Source: Trachythela sp. YZ-2020 (lineage: Eukaryota > Cnidaria > Anthozoa > Malacalcyonacea > Clavulariidae). From it: a stretch of DNA of 64,000 bases. The stretch covers positions 972,001 to 1,036,000 of the forward strand of contig JADLSH010000110.1 in NCBI GenBank assembly GCA_016169945.1. Direction: 5' to 3'. Position numbers and translations under genes: made by a program. The notes beneath the pieces are model-generated. The model made no database searches. It worked only from the letters and a program-made list of their open reading frames with translations, and was not told the origin of the DNA. Below are positions 8,585-17,799 of the stretch, piece by piece; positions within the stretch are counted from its first letter, which is position 1; every line of letters starts with the position of its first letter.

Positions 8585-9595
8585 ATGAGTTTTGAAATAG
8601 AACAAGGTCTTAGAAATTTGTACCACTCACCTGGAACTGGTTATCAGTCTATCGAAAGATTGTACCAAAAAGCAAAGGAACAAGGATTAGATGTCTCGCG
8701 TAAACAAGTTAAAGAGTGGATTTTAACACAAAAAACTTACACAACAACGAAACAAAAAAGTGGTACACATGTGTATCGTAAAACCATCGTTAGCGATCTT
8801 GGAGATCAACTACAATTAGACATGGTCGATATGACAGAAGGTCGTAAGGGTAGTAATGATGGTTACCGGTGGATTTTAACGAGTATAGAAATATTATCCC
8901 GATACGCTTTCACAGAACCAAGCAAAACAAAAGGCGGTATCGATGTCTCACACGCAATGGAAAAAATACTAGGGGAATTTAAAACCCGGTTCGGTAAGTA
9001 TCCAGATGTCGTCCAATACGATGATGGCAACGAGTTTAAAAACAAAAATGTTAATGCACTACTTGACAAACTTGGGATAAAACATTTTACAACACTTATT
9101 AAAAAAAATAACAAGGCCTTTTTTAACAGAAAGGCAGCTCTTGTGGAAAGACTTAACAGAACTTTAAAAACAACGATGTGGAAGTATTTTACAGAACACA
9201 ACACAAAAAAGTGGTTACACATTCTGGAGGATGTTACATTTAATTACAACCACAGTGTACATAGAACCATTAAGATGAAACCCACAGATGTCAATGAGAA
9301 AAACAAGAATGATGTTTGGATTACTTTGTACGGGAAAAGTAATGCACTCAAAGAACCAAGATACAAAGTGGGTGACATAGTTCGTGTGGAAAAATATCAC
9401 ACAGGTACTAGGTTTGTTAAGGGTTACACAATTAATTTTACGGAGGAAACATTTAAAATTACAAAAGTACATCGTGGTGATCCAGTTATGTACGACATAC
9501 AAGATATTGCTACTGGTGAAAACATACATGGTAGATTTTACGAAAGAGAACTTAGCGAAGTGAGCGTAGCGAACGAAGCAAGCGAAGTGAAGTGA
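8585..9595 (+). CDS. INT: Retroviral-type (rve) integrase of Polinton A
   Basis: The protein inserts element DNA into the host chromosome. It begins with an HTH-like helical N-terminus (about 1-55). The catalytic core has Asp in QLDMVDM (D79), Asp in QYDDGNEF (D146) and Glu in ALVERLNRTLK (E188). The D-to-E interval of about 41 is longer than the usual 35 and includes a KKNNKAFFN segment. The C-terminal chromodomain-like region contains YKVGDIVRV (near 260) and FTEETFKI. All three catalytic acids are present and the frame is open. The last 17 codons are made from a GCGAAGC-type repeat, so the natural C-terminus may have been extended by repeat growth. Confidence 0.9.
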   Translation: MSFEIEQGLRNLYHSPGTGYQSIERLYQKAKEQGLDVSRKQVKEWILTQKTYTTTKQKSGTHVYRKTIVSDLGDQLQLDMVDMTEGRKGSNDGYRWILTSIEILSRYAFTEPSKTKGGIDVSHAMEKILGEFKTRFGKYPDVVQYDDGNEFKNKNVNALLDKLGIKHFTTLIKKNNKAFFNRKAALVERLNRTLKTTMWKYFTEHNTKKWLHILEDVTFNYNHSVHRTIKMKPTDVNEKNKNDVWITLYGKSNALKEPRYKVGDIVRVEKYHTGTRFVKGYTINFTEETFKITKVHRGDPVMYDIQDIATGENIHGRFYERELSEVSVANEASEVK

Positions 9596-9626
9596 GCGTA
9601 GCGAACGGAACGAAGCGTAGCGAAGT
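9551..9626 (+). repeat. GCGAAG/GCGTAGCGAA low-complexity repeat
   Basis: Degenerate units of AGCGAAGTGAGCGTAGCGAA run through the integrase 3' end and its 3' flank, stopping just before the next ATG. Similar GCGAAGC strings occur at 6059-6080, 20,068-20,090 and in the 0.8-kb repeats. The repeat is GC-rich in an AT-rich element. Confidence 0.6.
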
Positions 9627-9633
9627 TAAATAA

Positions 9634-11347
9634 ATGGCAACAGAAATAGAAATGGATGGTCTTGGTGATAATATTGAAACTGACCTTGACGATGATGACC
9701 AGGACCAAGAAACTCCCATAGACGAATCTACTTTCAACGAACTCATGGAAGAAATAGACGCTAGTGGGATTCTTGACGAGGACGACAACCCCCTTTGACG
9801 GTTCAACTGACAATGCAAAAGGGAGGACACTTGATCCAAAACCCAGTAATAATCCTGACAAAAATGTGAGACCAAAGAGTATTTCCCGAAAGACCGCCTT
9901 CACAATCACAAAACCCAGAAATAGCACTCCTAAAACAAAAAGTAATGTTAATAAACCAATGGCAGCAGAAACACAAGACATTCCAGAAATGAAAGAACGC
10001 AACCCACCACCTACAATGGAAGATCTAGATCCTAATGAGCCCAATGACCAAGAAACTAACCTTGACGATGATCAAGATCAAGAAACCCCCACAGGTAACC
10101 CCCTTGACGGTTCAACTGACAAAGTAAAAGGGACAACACTTGATCCAAAACCTGGTAATAATCCAGAGGACAAAACCAACGACAAAGTTAGAGAAATGCC
10201 TCTTCTCACAAAACCTAAAACTAAAAAAACTAAAACAAAAAGTGCGGATAATATTGATGTATCTATTCCTCTTTTAACAGGTATCCCCATGGATAGAGAA
10301 AGTGCTAGGATTGCCTCTGTGAAATATGTATTTAAAGAGTATTTAGATGTAAACTTAAATGAGGATGATGGTGATGAGTCAGCGGACTTAATCGTAAAAT
10401 TATCAGTTAGGAGGAACAAAGCAGGGCGTATTATTGGAATAGATTATGGGGTTGGTGGTGACACAGCTAGAATTTATAACATTAGTGCACGCGGTGTCAT
10501 TAGTGAGGCAAGTACTAATACTCCTTCTGCCTTTAGAGCTAGAACAAGATACACCAAAGATATGGAGAAAGTAACGATAGAGCATGGTAAAACAGCAGCC
10601 TCTTTTGTGGATGTCCAAGCAGGTGTCATTAGTGACGAGTTAAACGAAGATGTGATTAAAAACACATTGCTAAAAGTTGACTCTCTCATCGAGGAAAGTA
10701 ATGAAAAAATTAAAAAAGCTCGCGACGAAGAAAAAGTTAACTGGCCAAGAGACATAAATGGTCTTTTAACACGAAGCATTTACACCCAAAATAGTAAACC
10801 CGAAGAAAAAATTAGAGATTTGGGTGTAGAGGTAGATTTTTGGCGTAAACAATCTGAGACTGAACAAATCCCAGAGAAAAAAGCTTTGTTCAGGTCGGTG
10901 TCAGTTGTCGCAGAAGTAGAACAGGATAACATAAGATTACGAAACAACATAAAACCTAAACTTGAGGAGGTAATAAAAATTTTACAGGAAGAGACTGATA
11001 ACAACCCACTAACAAACCTTGAGAAGTTTAAACAATGGTCTAAAAAGAATCTAGGTATCGTATCAGCCGTAAGTATAAGTATCGCAGGGTTGATAACAAC
11101 AATTGTCATGACTGGTAGAAGTACTCTTGCTGCCGGTGCTCGTGGAGTGTCAAAGTTTGGTAAGGGGGTTGCTAAAATACTTAGTGCATTAGGACCTGTA
11201 TTTGGTGCCATTGGAAGTATTATTTCAACTGTTCTAAGTATGGGGGCAAAAGGGTTAATGTGGTTAGGTAACAACATGTGGATTTTAGCGATAGCGTTAG
11301 GTTACTTTGCGTATAACGAAATTCAAACTAGAAGAGCAGTAAAATGA
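9634..11347 (+). pseudogene. Disordered repeat protein with hydrophobic C-terminus, one frameshift
   Basis: The likely ATG (9634, in AAATAAATGG) opens an acidic Asp/Glu-rich N-terminus that runs into a stop at about 9796. The other frame is open from there to 11,347. The acidic text and the GSTD-KG-TLDPKP-NNP unit occur twice (about 9,790-9,850 and 10,070-10,165). Comparing the two shows one extra base in the C/T run near 9,790 as the cause of the shift. The middle (about 10,280-10,650) is a folded, hydrophobic-patterned domain. A helical region and then about 80 residues rich in Gly, Ala and Ile, with several membrane-active segments, end the protein. No family is recognised. A virion core or membrane-penetration protein is possible, but this is inference. 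Confidence 0.65.
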
Positions 11348-11389
11348 AAATTTTGGTTTATAGGATTTAAAATAACCCCTAATAAAGAG

Positions 11390-11788
11390 ATGAGTGGTAG
11401 TACAATGAAATTTGAAAGTCCTACAGTTTTTGAAATCCCAAGTTGTTTAACATGGGGTGTTGAAAAGTCAAAATTTAAAAATGGTGGTTATAATATACCA
11501 ATTATCATCGAGAATGATGATATGGTAAAAGAACTATTAAGTTTGGAAGCTGAGTACGAGACAAAAGAGTTTATGAAGGGGTATAATGGTAACACAATAT
11601 ACTTGTCCGTAGGTGGGCTATCTGAAAAACAAAAAACAGACCTCTTAGGTGTTGGTAAGGTGTATATCAATGTTATTTTTGAATGCCATTCTCTGTTTGA
11701 AAAAGACGGTGTGAAACATCTAAACTTTAAAGTGAAAAGACTGAGAAAAGTGGCGGAGTATGTCTCTGAAGATATTGCTGAGGATTAA
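11390..11788 (+). CDS. 132-aa conserved-looking hypothetical protein
   Basis: The protein is beta-patterned with short strands (TVFEIPSCLTWGV, NTIYLSVGGL, KVYINVIFECHSLF, LNFKVKRLRKV) and an acidic C-terminus. Size and strand pattern would suit a small OB-fold or DNA-binding protein, but no motif fixes this. The start follows CTAATAAAGAG. It is followed by a hairpin before the next gene on the same strand. Confidence 0.6.
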   Translation: MSGSTMKFESPTVFEIPSCLTWGVEKSKFKNGGYNIPIIIENDDMVKELLSLEAEYETKEFMKGYNGNTIYLSVGGLSEKQKTDLLGVGKVYINVIFECHSLFEKDGVKHLNFKVKRLRKVAEYVSEDIAED

Positions 11789-11803
11789 ATAAATGTAATG
11801 TGT

Positions 11804-11833
11804 AAATTTGTAGCCTTATTAGGTTACAAATTT
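11804..11833. terminator. Gene-end hairpin (TTTGTAGCC family)
   Basis: AAATTTGTAGCC (11,804-11,815) pairs with GGTTACAAATTT (11,822-11,833) with one G-T pair and a 6-base loop, followed by a T-run. It lies between the stop at 11,788 and the next start at 11,846. The same stem recurs at 12,227. Confidence 0.6.
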
Positions 11834-11845
11834 TTTTTAATATAA

Positions 11846-12220
11846 ATGAGTAAAGAGTTATTATTACCTGAATATGACATTGACAACGAACCAAGAATAA
11901 GAAGGGATCTTGCCACAATTATTGAAGATATGACACCAGATATTTATTTCCTAAGTGAGTCACAACCTTGTGATTGTAATTTAAAAATACATGCATGTAT
12001 ATGTAATAGTGAAAGAGTAAGGGTAAAAAAGCTTCTTAGTAGAAAAGTTGATATTTTAAAAAGTGACAAGGCTGTAGAAAGAGGTAAAAAGTCGGCTGAA
12101 TCTTTTTGGAAAAATTATTATAAAATGAGGAATGATCTAAATGGGGTAAGTTATGAAGTGATCACTTTAAAAGAAAGAGTCCGAAATTTAGAAGAGGAAG
12201 TCCGCATTTTAAAACAGTAA
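11846..12220 (+). CDS. 124-aa Cys-cluster and coiled-coil protein related to the BRO-like tail
   Basis: An acidic N-terminus leads to CDCNLKIHACIC near residues 42-53, then a basic helical region and a clear C-terminal coiled coil (LKERVRNLEEEVRIL). The order Cys cluster, basic helix, coiled coil and similar spacing match the C-terminal half of the BRO-like gene at 2994-3627, but no BRO-N domain is present. It is probably a paralogue that lost or never had the DNA-binding domain. A hairpin follows it. Confidence 0.6.
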   Translation: MSKELLLPEYDIDNEPRIRRDLATIIEDMTPDIYFLSESQPCDCNLKIHACICNSERVRVKKLLSRKVDILKSDKAVERGKKSAESFWKNYYKMRNDLNGVSYEVITLKERVRNLEEEVRILKQ

Positions 12221-12226
12221 AAAGTA

Positions 12227-12254
12227 AAATTTGTAGCCCTTAGGTTACAAATTT
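12227..12254. terminator. Gene-end hairpin (TTTGTAGCC family), second copy
   Basis: AAATTTGTAGCC (12,227-12,238) pairs with GGTTACAAATTT (12,243-12,254) around a 4-base loop, directly after the stop at 12,220. The arms are identical to those at 11,804-11,833. Confidence 0.6.
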
Positions 12255-12260
12255 TTGGTT

Positions 12261-12382
12261 ATGGATGTTTTGAGATTACGAGGAGACCGAGGAGACCGAA
12301 AAAAAAACGTTTGAAAGAGCGAGTTTGATTGGAAGTGATGATGGTGCGTTTAAGGATTTTGTTATTTATAATAATACAAATC
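12261..12382 (+). pseudogene. Possible gene start cut by the TTAA-flanked insertion
   Basis: An ATG at 12,261 opens a short frame with RGDRGDRKK text. After the A-run at 12,299-12,307 another frame stays open across the insertion boundary to 12,490. It may be the 5' end of a lost Polinton gene. Evidence is weak: no homology was recognised and the continuation cannot be found right of the insertion. Confidence 0.25.
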
Positions 12383-15076
12383 TTAAAGTGCTTATAAACC
12401 CAAGTTTCGGAGATATAAAGGCTCAAAGTCGCTATTTTGGAAAAAAAGTAGCGTCTTCCGGGGGACTGGGTCCCAGGAACGTGTGTATTTAATTTTACTA
12501 TAAAAACAATTACATTTGGATAAATCATCTTGAAAATTCGGCTATTTCTTGAGGAAAAAAACACATTTTTGAACTCAAACACATTTTTGAGTGTGTAAAG
12601 TAACCCTTCTGGTGGTTTGCATCGTCAATCGTGGAATATAGACGAAGGAATGGATTTAAATGCGATTTCAAAGTCGATCGTGGAGACGACCATGACACTT
12701 GATGACAGTAACTTATGTCTATAAATTCTGGGACATAGATGCCTCTTGCTTATAAAATTCTTTCGAAAGAAGAAATAAATGAACGAATGCAAGGGTTAAA
12801 AGTTTGTAGGAATGGAACTTAAACCTTTTACTGCATTTTATAGTCTTCAATCTTCATGGACATGGGAATCGGTTGCATTTCATTTCTACACCTGCTTTTA
12901 TAAAGTTGGTTCTCACTTTAGCAAGGAAGCTTGTTTCCCTACAAATTTTACATTCAAATTTGCCCAAAATTTTGACATTTTCAAGAATAGTAACTGGTTA
13001 ACTGCAACTGGCCAACCCACAATCTAATGAAATTGGCCCCCATGTATATTCTCACAGAACCTTTCATAGAAAGATTGGTTGGCAGATTGTCATCTTTGTC
13101 CATGTAACTGAAAGATGATCAATACACGGATATCATAAACTGGATATATAGATATATATATATGGAATTATTGTGACGACACTAAACATTACTTGCCACA
13201 TAAATAGGCTTAGAATAATATTCATCTTTTGAGAATGTTTTAGTGGGGGAAACATATCTAATGTAATAAGCCCAGTATGTGATCTGTAAAACTTCATACT
13301 TTCTATGACTTCTATTACAGTAGCTTTGCCTGTGTGGGCAGAGCAAACATGCTTCAACTTTGACATTAGATGTAAGATATGTGGTATGAGAGTGATGTAT
13401 GCTTTACTCATAGTGTACACACATCCAACTTTCTTGGCATGCCCACCTAGCTGATTTAAGTAACTCGGAAAGGTGCTTCTCTGTGCAGGTAAACCGACTT
13501 CCTCCCCATGGAGGAAAATGGATGTTGACCCCCTCCCGTACCAGATGTCCTTGCACATTTTAGAAGTGGAATCTCTCCTTCCAGATGGGTAAAGTTCTTC
13601 CATAGTGGGAGTCTGGCTCTTTTCTAGGTAACCCATTACCCAAAAAGCAGCTAAAGTTTAGCTGATCCAATCATGCGCAGTTAACCCATTAATTGGCAGT
13701 ACTCTACCACCGATGAGTAAAATTTGCCAATTAATGGGTTAAGCCAATCCAATCGATCAAGGGGCTGAGCTATTAAAAGTGAACTTGCCCCCAAGAGACA
13801 ATAGAGTCACACTGCAACATATATTGATAAAGATGTTTAATAAATATTTAATTAAAAATGTTAATTCATCTTTCACTGATGGTTCCAGTTTACTTCACTG
13901 ATAATCTAGATGAAATCACAAACAAATAGTTTAATGGGCTATACAATGTTGAAGTGTATCTCTCTATTTAGGGAATTTTCTGTTAGCCTCCCTAGGGTTC
14001 TTCAACATAGGTGGCTTAGGGACCAAGGCCTAACTGCAGAAATGCCTGATACTCAGGTTAAGGTGGTTCCACTAGTGGGACAGTGCAGCACTTGGTCATC
14101 AACTTTGTGCCAAATACATGTATCAATTAAACATATATCATCAGTATCTCACTGTCATATAAAACATGTGACATTGACCACATGTGTAGGATAATACAAG
14201 ACACTGAAAGTGCACATATAAAGTAGGTTGAAGTCTAAAAGTAGAATGGCCTATTAATTTATATTAGTTAAATACCATAAAGGCATTAAAGTTGTGATAA
14301 TTTCACATTGAAACATATATGATATATTATTCTATAACAGCAGTATGTAATCTCTCAGAGGTAGAAGCACTTCGATCGATTTGTGCGTCAACAAACAACG
14401 TTGTACACCGGACATGTCCGGCGCAGAACCTTTCATCCATACTGGCTTCAATGACATTGTATACTAAGCAAATATTATGCACATTTAGGTGACATGATTC
14501 AACGTTAAATATCCAAAGTTCATACGCGCGAATAGACATCATTGCATTTGTTAAAATCACAGCTTACCTGTATGTTGATTCCTGTCCTATGTTGGGACAA
14601 CTGGGTACATTTGTCTTTGTTTATAGATCGATAACTATGGCCTGTATTTGCCACCAAATGTCTCAGTCGATGAGTTTCGGTGCCCTCTTTTCTATCGGTT
14701 TAAATCCGCAATAGGTGATTTATCATCCAAAAAAAGGTGTCAGATAGCTAGATATATTACTGTTGGTACTTTCTGTGTAATATCACGCACAAACGAAACA
14801 TCGTTTAGACAAAATATGCAAAAAAACACAAGATATCGATATCTTCGCCATATATTTCTTAGTTGTTTATCAAAGTTGGGTTCCTGGGATCCAGGCCCCT
14901 TGGTGATATTTTGGTCGCGCTACTTTTTTTCAGAAAATGGCAAAATTTGCCTGTTTGAGCCTTTATATCTCCGAAACTAAAAGTCTAAGCCAAAAACTAA
15001 TCTAGAACTTACTAACTAACTTTTCATGCCTTATCCGAATCAATAAAAACCCATTTTGGGTTTATAAGCACTTTAA
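12383..15076. mobile_element. 2.7-kb TTAA-flanked insertion with long inverted termini
   Basis: The left end reads TTAA then AGTGCTTATAAACCC (12,387-12,401); the right end reads the complement, GGGTTTATAAGCACT (15,058-15,072), then TTAA. Similarity of the arms continues inward: GGAGATATAAAGGCTC and GGTCCCAGGAA occur in both, with about 90 extra bases in the right arm. This fits a TTAA-targeting (piggyBac-like) nonautonomous DNA transposon that landed in element A between the 124-aa gene and the 149-aa gene. The interior holds no recognisable transposase. The longest frame (13,133-13,636, -) matches nothing I know. Apart from the palindrome at 13,681 the interior is unexplained. Confidence 0.6.
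13681..13742. repeat. 18-bp perfect palindrome, MITE-like
   Basis: TTAACCCATTAATTGGCA (13,681-13,698) and its complement (13,725-13,742) flank a 26-base loop. The outer TTAACCCATTA is shared with an inverted pair at 43,596-43,681, which suggests a small dispersed family. Confidence 0.5.
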
Positions 15077-15085
15077 CTTCCTTCT

Positions 15086-15535
15086 TTATTCTTCTACATT
15101 TTCAACCACTTCTACATTTTCAACCACAACCACACTTACTCTGTTATAACATAATGTACCAAATGCGACACCTGCCAATACATATTTACTGTAATAATCA
15201 TCTAGTGTGCTCTCAGGCATTAGATCCTTAATCACAAACATAATGTTTTCATCAGCAAGTATCACTTTTATAAATTCTTGACTGTCATCAATCTTAAAGT
15301 AACTACCACAAAAATTATCACTAATAGATACAGCAAGTAACACAAAATTAACAGCCATCTTATGTTTGTTAACATCATCCCTGTGTTTAATGTACTCATC
15401 CATTATTTTTTTTAATACGGATGGTGTTCCCCTTCTTTTATTTTTTAGATATGACTTAGTCTGGTTAATGTAACCTTTCTCAGAGAGGACTATTAATTCC
15501 TCGCGTAATTTTTCAATGTCATCTTGATTATCCAT
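15086..15535 (-). CDS. 149-aa hypothetical protein overlapping the ATPase
   Basis: A helical, charged N-terminal half (KLREELIVLSEKGY) is followed by a hydrophobic patch (NFVLLAVSIS) and, near the C-terminus, another (YVLAGVAFGTLC) and a short VENVE repeat. No family is recognised. Its ATG (in AATAAATGG) overlaps the stop region of the packaging ATPase by 8 bases, so the two are probably expressed together. It is the first gene right of the 2.7-kb insertion. Confidence 0.65.
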   Translation of the reverse strand: MDNQDDIEKLREELIVLSEKGYINQTKSYLKNKRRGTPSVLKKIMDEYIKHRDDVNKHKMAVNFVLLAVSISDNFCGSYFKIDDSQEFIKVILADENIMFVIKDLMPESTLDDYYSKYVLAGVAFGTLCYNRVSVVVVENVEVVENVEE

Positions 15536-16121
15536 TTATTATTTTATGAAACCTTGGATACCTAAGGTTAATTTCTAACCGTGCGTATTTGTTTTCTTTA
15601 AGAGTATTTCTAAGGGTGTTTTGTTCTTGTTTCGGGATGTCAAGAAACTCATCAGAGATTGTTTTCCATGCAAGCGCACTAGGTGTGTCAAAAATTACTA
15701 ACTTCGCTATGTTCTCACGATAAGCAGGTGTGATGGCTGTTAATTTTTGGGTGATGACTATCGTACTTAGGTTGTAATGTCGTGCGGAAAAAGCTAAGTT
15801 AACGAGCTCAGATGTTCTGGTTTTAACTGTCCGTGAACTTGCACAGTCGTCTAATATTATTAGGGAATTAGTACCTTTGTATTTATCAACAATGTATTTA
15901 AGGAAACTTTCCACTTGATCTTGTTCACATTGTATTGCGAAAAATCCTTGAGAGTCCTTGTATTTCCAATCTTGATATGTTTTGTTGTACTCGAATGTTG
16001 GACACACAAGGAATATGTATTGAAAATGATGGAAATAGTCGTTGGCTAATGTTTCTAACAAGTAATATGTTTTACCACACTCCGTTGAACCTGTTATAAG
16101 CATGTTAAATGGTGTTTTCAT
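15528..16121 (-). CDS. Genome-packaging ATPase (FtsK/HerA, A32-like)
   Basis: This motor pumps element DNA into the capsid. The 197-residue frame has a Walker A motif GSTECGKT at residues 9-16, a Walker B motif LIILDDCA near 97-104, and downstream the sensor-like IVITQKL. These are the hallmarks of Polinton, adintovirus and virophage packaging ATPases. I chose the ATG at 16,121 (MKTPFNMLITG, preceded by AAAATAAAA) over an upstream TTG. Length is slightly short for the family but complete in motifs. The ATPase at 57,095-57,563 belongs to another lineage. Confidence 0.88.
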   Translation of the reverse strand: MKTPFNMLITGSTECGKTYYLLETLANDYFHHFQYIFLVCPTFEYNKTYQDWKYKDSQGFFAIQCEQDQVESFLKYIVDKYKGTNSLIILDDCASSRTVKTRTSELVNLAFSARHYNLSTIVITQKLTAITPAYRENIAKLVIFDTPSALAWKTISDEFLDIPKQEQNTLRNTLKENKYARLEINLRYPRFHKIING

Positions 16122-16139
16122 TTTTATTTTACGGTTTTT

Positions 16140-16159
16140 CCAATCACACAAATGATTGG
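16140..16159. terminator. Short hairpin after the fibre gene
   Basis: CCAATCA (16,140-16,146) pairs with TGATTGG (16,153-16,159) around a 6-base loop, between the stop of the collagen-like gene (-, 16,171) and the ATPase start. The 7-bp stem makes this the weakest member of the set. Confidence 0.4.
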
Positions 16160-16170
16160 AGATGCAAGGA

Positions 16171-17241
16171 CTAACTAACTTTGGTAAAAACCATGACAGG
16201 ATCTATGACATCGTAAAGAAGATAACTGTAAAAGTCACCAAAATAATTTGTGTAAGATTTTAGTTCTACTGTTGCTCCTTTCTCAAGGGAAACAATACCC
16301 TCCATGTAAATATGATGTGGTAAGCTTGAACTGTATATTGTACCACTTGTTACAACTTTAAAAAATGGTTTAATAACACTTTCTACATATATACATGTGT
16401 CAAGATTAGCATAATCACCAAAATCTGATGAGTACCAACTAGTTGTCTTAGTAATATTTGGATTACCAATCTCTAAATAAGTTGGTACCAATCTAAATTT
16501 GTATTTAAGTATGTAATCTCCTTTTGTTGTTATTATGGACTTCAAAATTAGGTTATTATTTCTAGTACATAAAATATTATTTTTTGCAGATATGAGAGAG
16601 TAATTTCCTGGTTTAGATTTATAAGTTATTAAAAAATTATTAGATGGCGATGCCCCGGTATCTCCTTTTGGCCCAGTTGCTCCGGTTGCTCCGGTTGCCC
16701 CAGTTGCTCCGGTATTCCCCTTTTGCCCTCGAGATCCAGAATTTCCCTGACCACCCATACTTCCTCGATCTCCTTTTGATCCCTCCATTCCAGTAAACCC
16801 CCTTGGACCAATTGCTCCGGTATCTCCCTTTGCTCCGGTTACCGAATCACCCTTGTCACCTTTTGCACCATCAGTTCCTCTAATTGCGGGTGGTCCCTGT
16901 ATTCCGGTATCACCTTTTATACCATGTAAACCTTGATAACCTCGCGGACCTTCTAACCCAGTAATCCCATGTGCACCAGTGTTCCCAGTAAGTCCATGTG
17001 GACCTTGGATTCCCTGTTGTCCAGTTGCTCCGGTATTTCCCTTTGCCCCAGTTGCCCCAGTATCTCCCTTTTGCCCAAGACCCCTTTCTCCCTTAAATCC
17101 TCGAAGACCTCGTTGGCCGGGGTTTCCTCGTTCGCCCTGTATTCCATCGGATCCCTGAGGACCCTGCGCTCCGGGGGGTCCAGATTGACCTCCTATCGAT
17201 GTGTATCTATTATCTTTTGTGTATCCAAATGCTAATGCCAT
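16171..17241 (-). CDS. Collagen-like fibre protein with C-terminal globular head
   Basis: The start at 17,241 (MALAFGYTKDN, after AAATAAAATA) is preferred to an upstream frame. Residues about 18-205 are Gly-X-Y triplets (GPPGAQGPQG, GATGATGATG) with few breaks, followed by about 150 residues of beta-rich sequence ending in YDVIDPVMVFTKVS. Triplets of this kind form triple-helical stalks in virus and phage fibres, and the distal domain would then be the receptor or surface-contact head. It lies between the packaging ATPase and two paralogous unknown proteins, so a vertex fibre role is likely but inferred. The frame is intact. GAT/GAC triplet runs may vary in number between copies. Confidence 0.85.
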   Translation of the reverse strand: MALAFGYTKDNRYTSIGGQSGPPGAQGPQGSDGIQGERGNPGQRGLRGFKGERGLGQKGDTGATGAKGNTGATGQQGIQGPHGLTGNTGAHGITGLEGPRGYQGLHGIKGDTGIQGPPAIRGTDGAKGDKGDSVTGAKGDTGAIGPRGFTGMEGSKGDRGSMGGQGNSGSRGQKGNTGATGATGATGATGPKGDTGASPSNNFLITYKSKPGNYSLISAKNNILCTRNNNLILKSIITTKGDYILKYKFRLVPTYLEIGNPNITKTTSWYSSDFGDYANLDTCIYVESVIKPFFKVVTSGTIYSSSLPHHIYMEGIVSLEKGATVELKSYTNYFGDFYSYLLYDVIDPVMVFTKVS

Positions 17242-17343
17242 TATTTTATTTAGACTTAAAAAGATTGTTTGGTTCAACAGTGTAAGTGGTTACATGGAGA
17301 GTGGACTCGTTACCACCTGTTTCATCAGAAAGTTGTTTAAATT

Positions 17344-17793
17344 TTACAGCCATAAGTTCCATTGTTTTGACTCAGGAACAACTTCTGGAATACTAAATTC
17401 TTCATCCAATATGAAGTAGTTTGTGCCCGGAATCTTTTGTTTCGTGGCTAAATTTATTTCTTTAAGGTCCCTCGTAATTATTGTACCATCCGACATTATA
17501 CAGTATAAAGAATATAATATTCTCATTGGTGTTATAATATCAGAGTCGTCGTCCATGAGGTGAGCTCTAAGAGATATCCCCGAGTTTTCCGTAAACCACT
17601 TGTGACACCAGATGTACATTGGTCCATAGTTTTTCTTTCTGTCTATAGGATGAAGCCATCTATCTTTTGTTAATCCATCATAAGTCCCACGGAAATCACT
17701 AGTCGTTAGTAAGTACATTGGTTCTGATATAATAGGTTTTAGGTTGTGTATGTAGTTTGGCTCATCATTTGAGTATCCATATCTAAGTGTCAT
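17344..17793 (-). CDS. 149-aa hypothetical protein, paralogue 1 (MTLRYG family)
   Basis: Starts MTLRYGYSNDEPNY directly after TAAAATAAA. The centre has beta-type text (PMYIWCHKWF, GISLRAHLMD, RILYSLYCIM) and the end is KQWNLWL. It is related to the next gene upstream, whose start is MTLRYGF and which shares the ILR-Y-type strand pattern. No named family. The left boundary of the 8.3-kb tandem unit (17,385) cuts this gene, so only this copy has its true 3' end; later copies end in a different residue at the junction. Confidence 0.7.
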   Translation of the reverse strand: MTLRYGYSNDEPNYIHNLKPIISEPMYLLTTSDFRGTYDGLTKDRWLHPIDRKKNYGPMYIWCHKWFTENSGISLRAHLMDDDSDIITPMRILYSLYCIMSDGTIITRDLKEINLATKQKIPGTNYFILDEEFSIPEVVPESKQWNLWL

Positions 17794-17799
17794 TTTATT

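Noticed and set aside
12812..13027. 71-codon ORF in the same insertion
   Set aside because: No conserved motif or neighbour support.
13133..13636. 167-codon ORF in the 2.7-kb insertion as a transposase
   Set aside because: No catalytic pattern or family resemblance was seen; composition looks like random open sequence.
16969..17235. ORFs overlapping the collagen-like gene in other frames
   Set aside because: Gly-X-Y repeats keep alternative frames open; no independent support.
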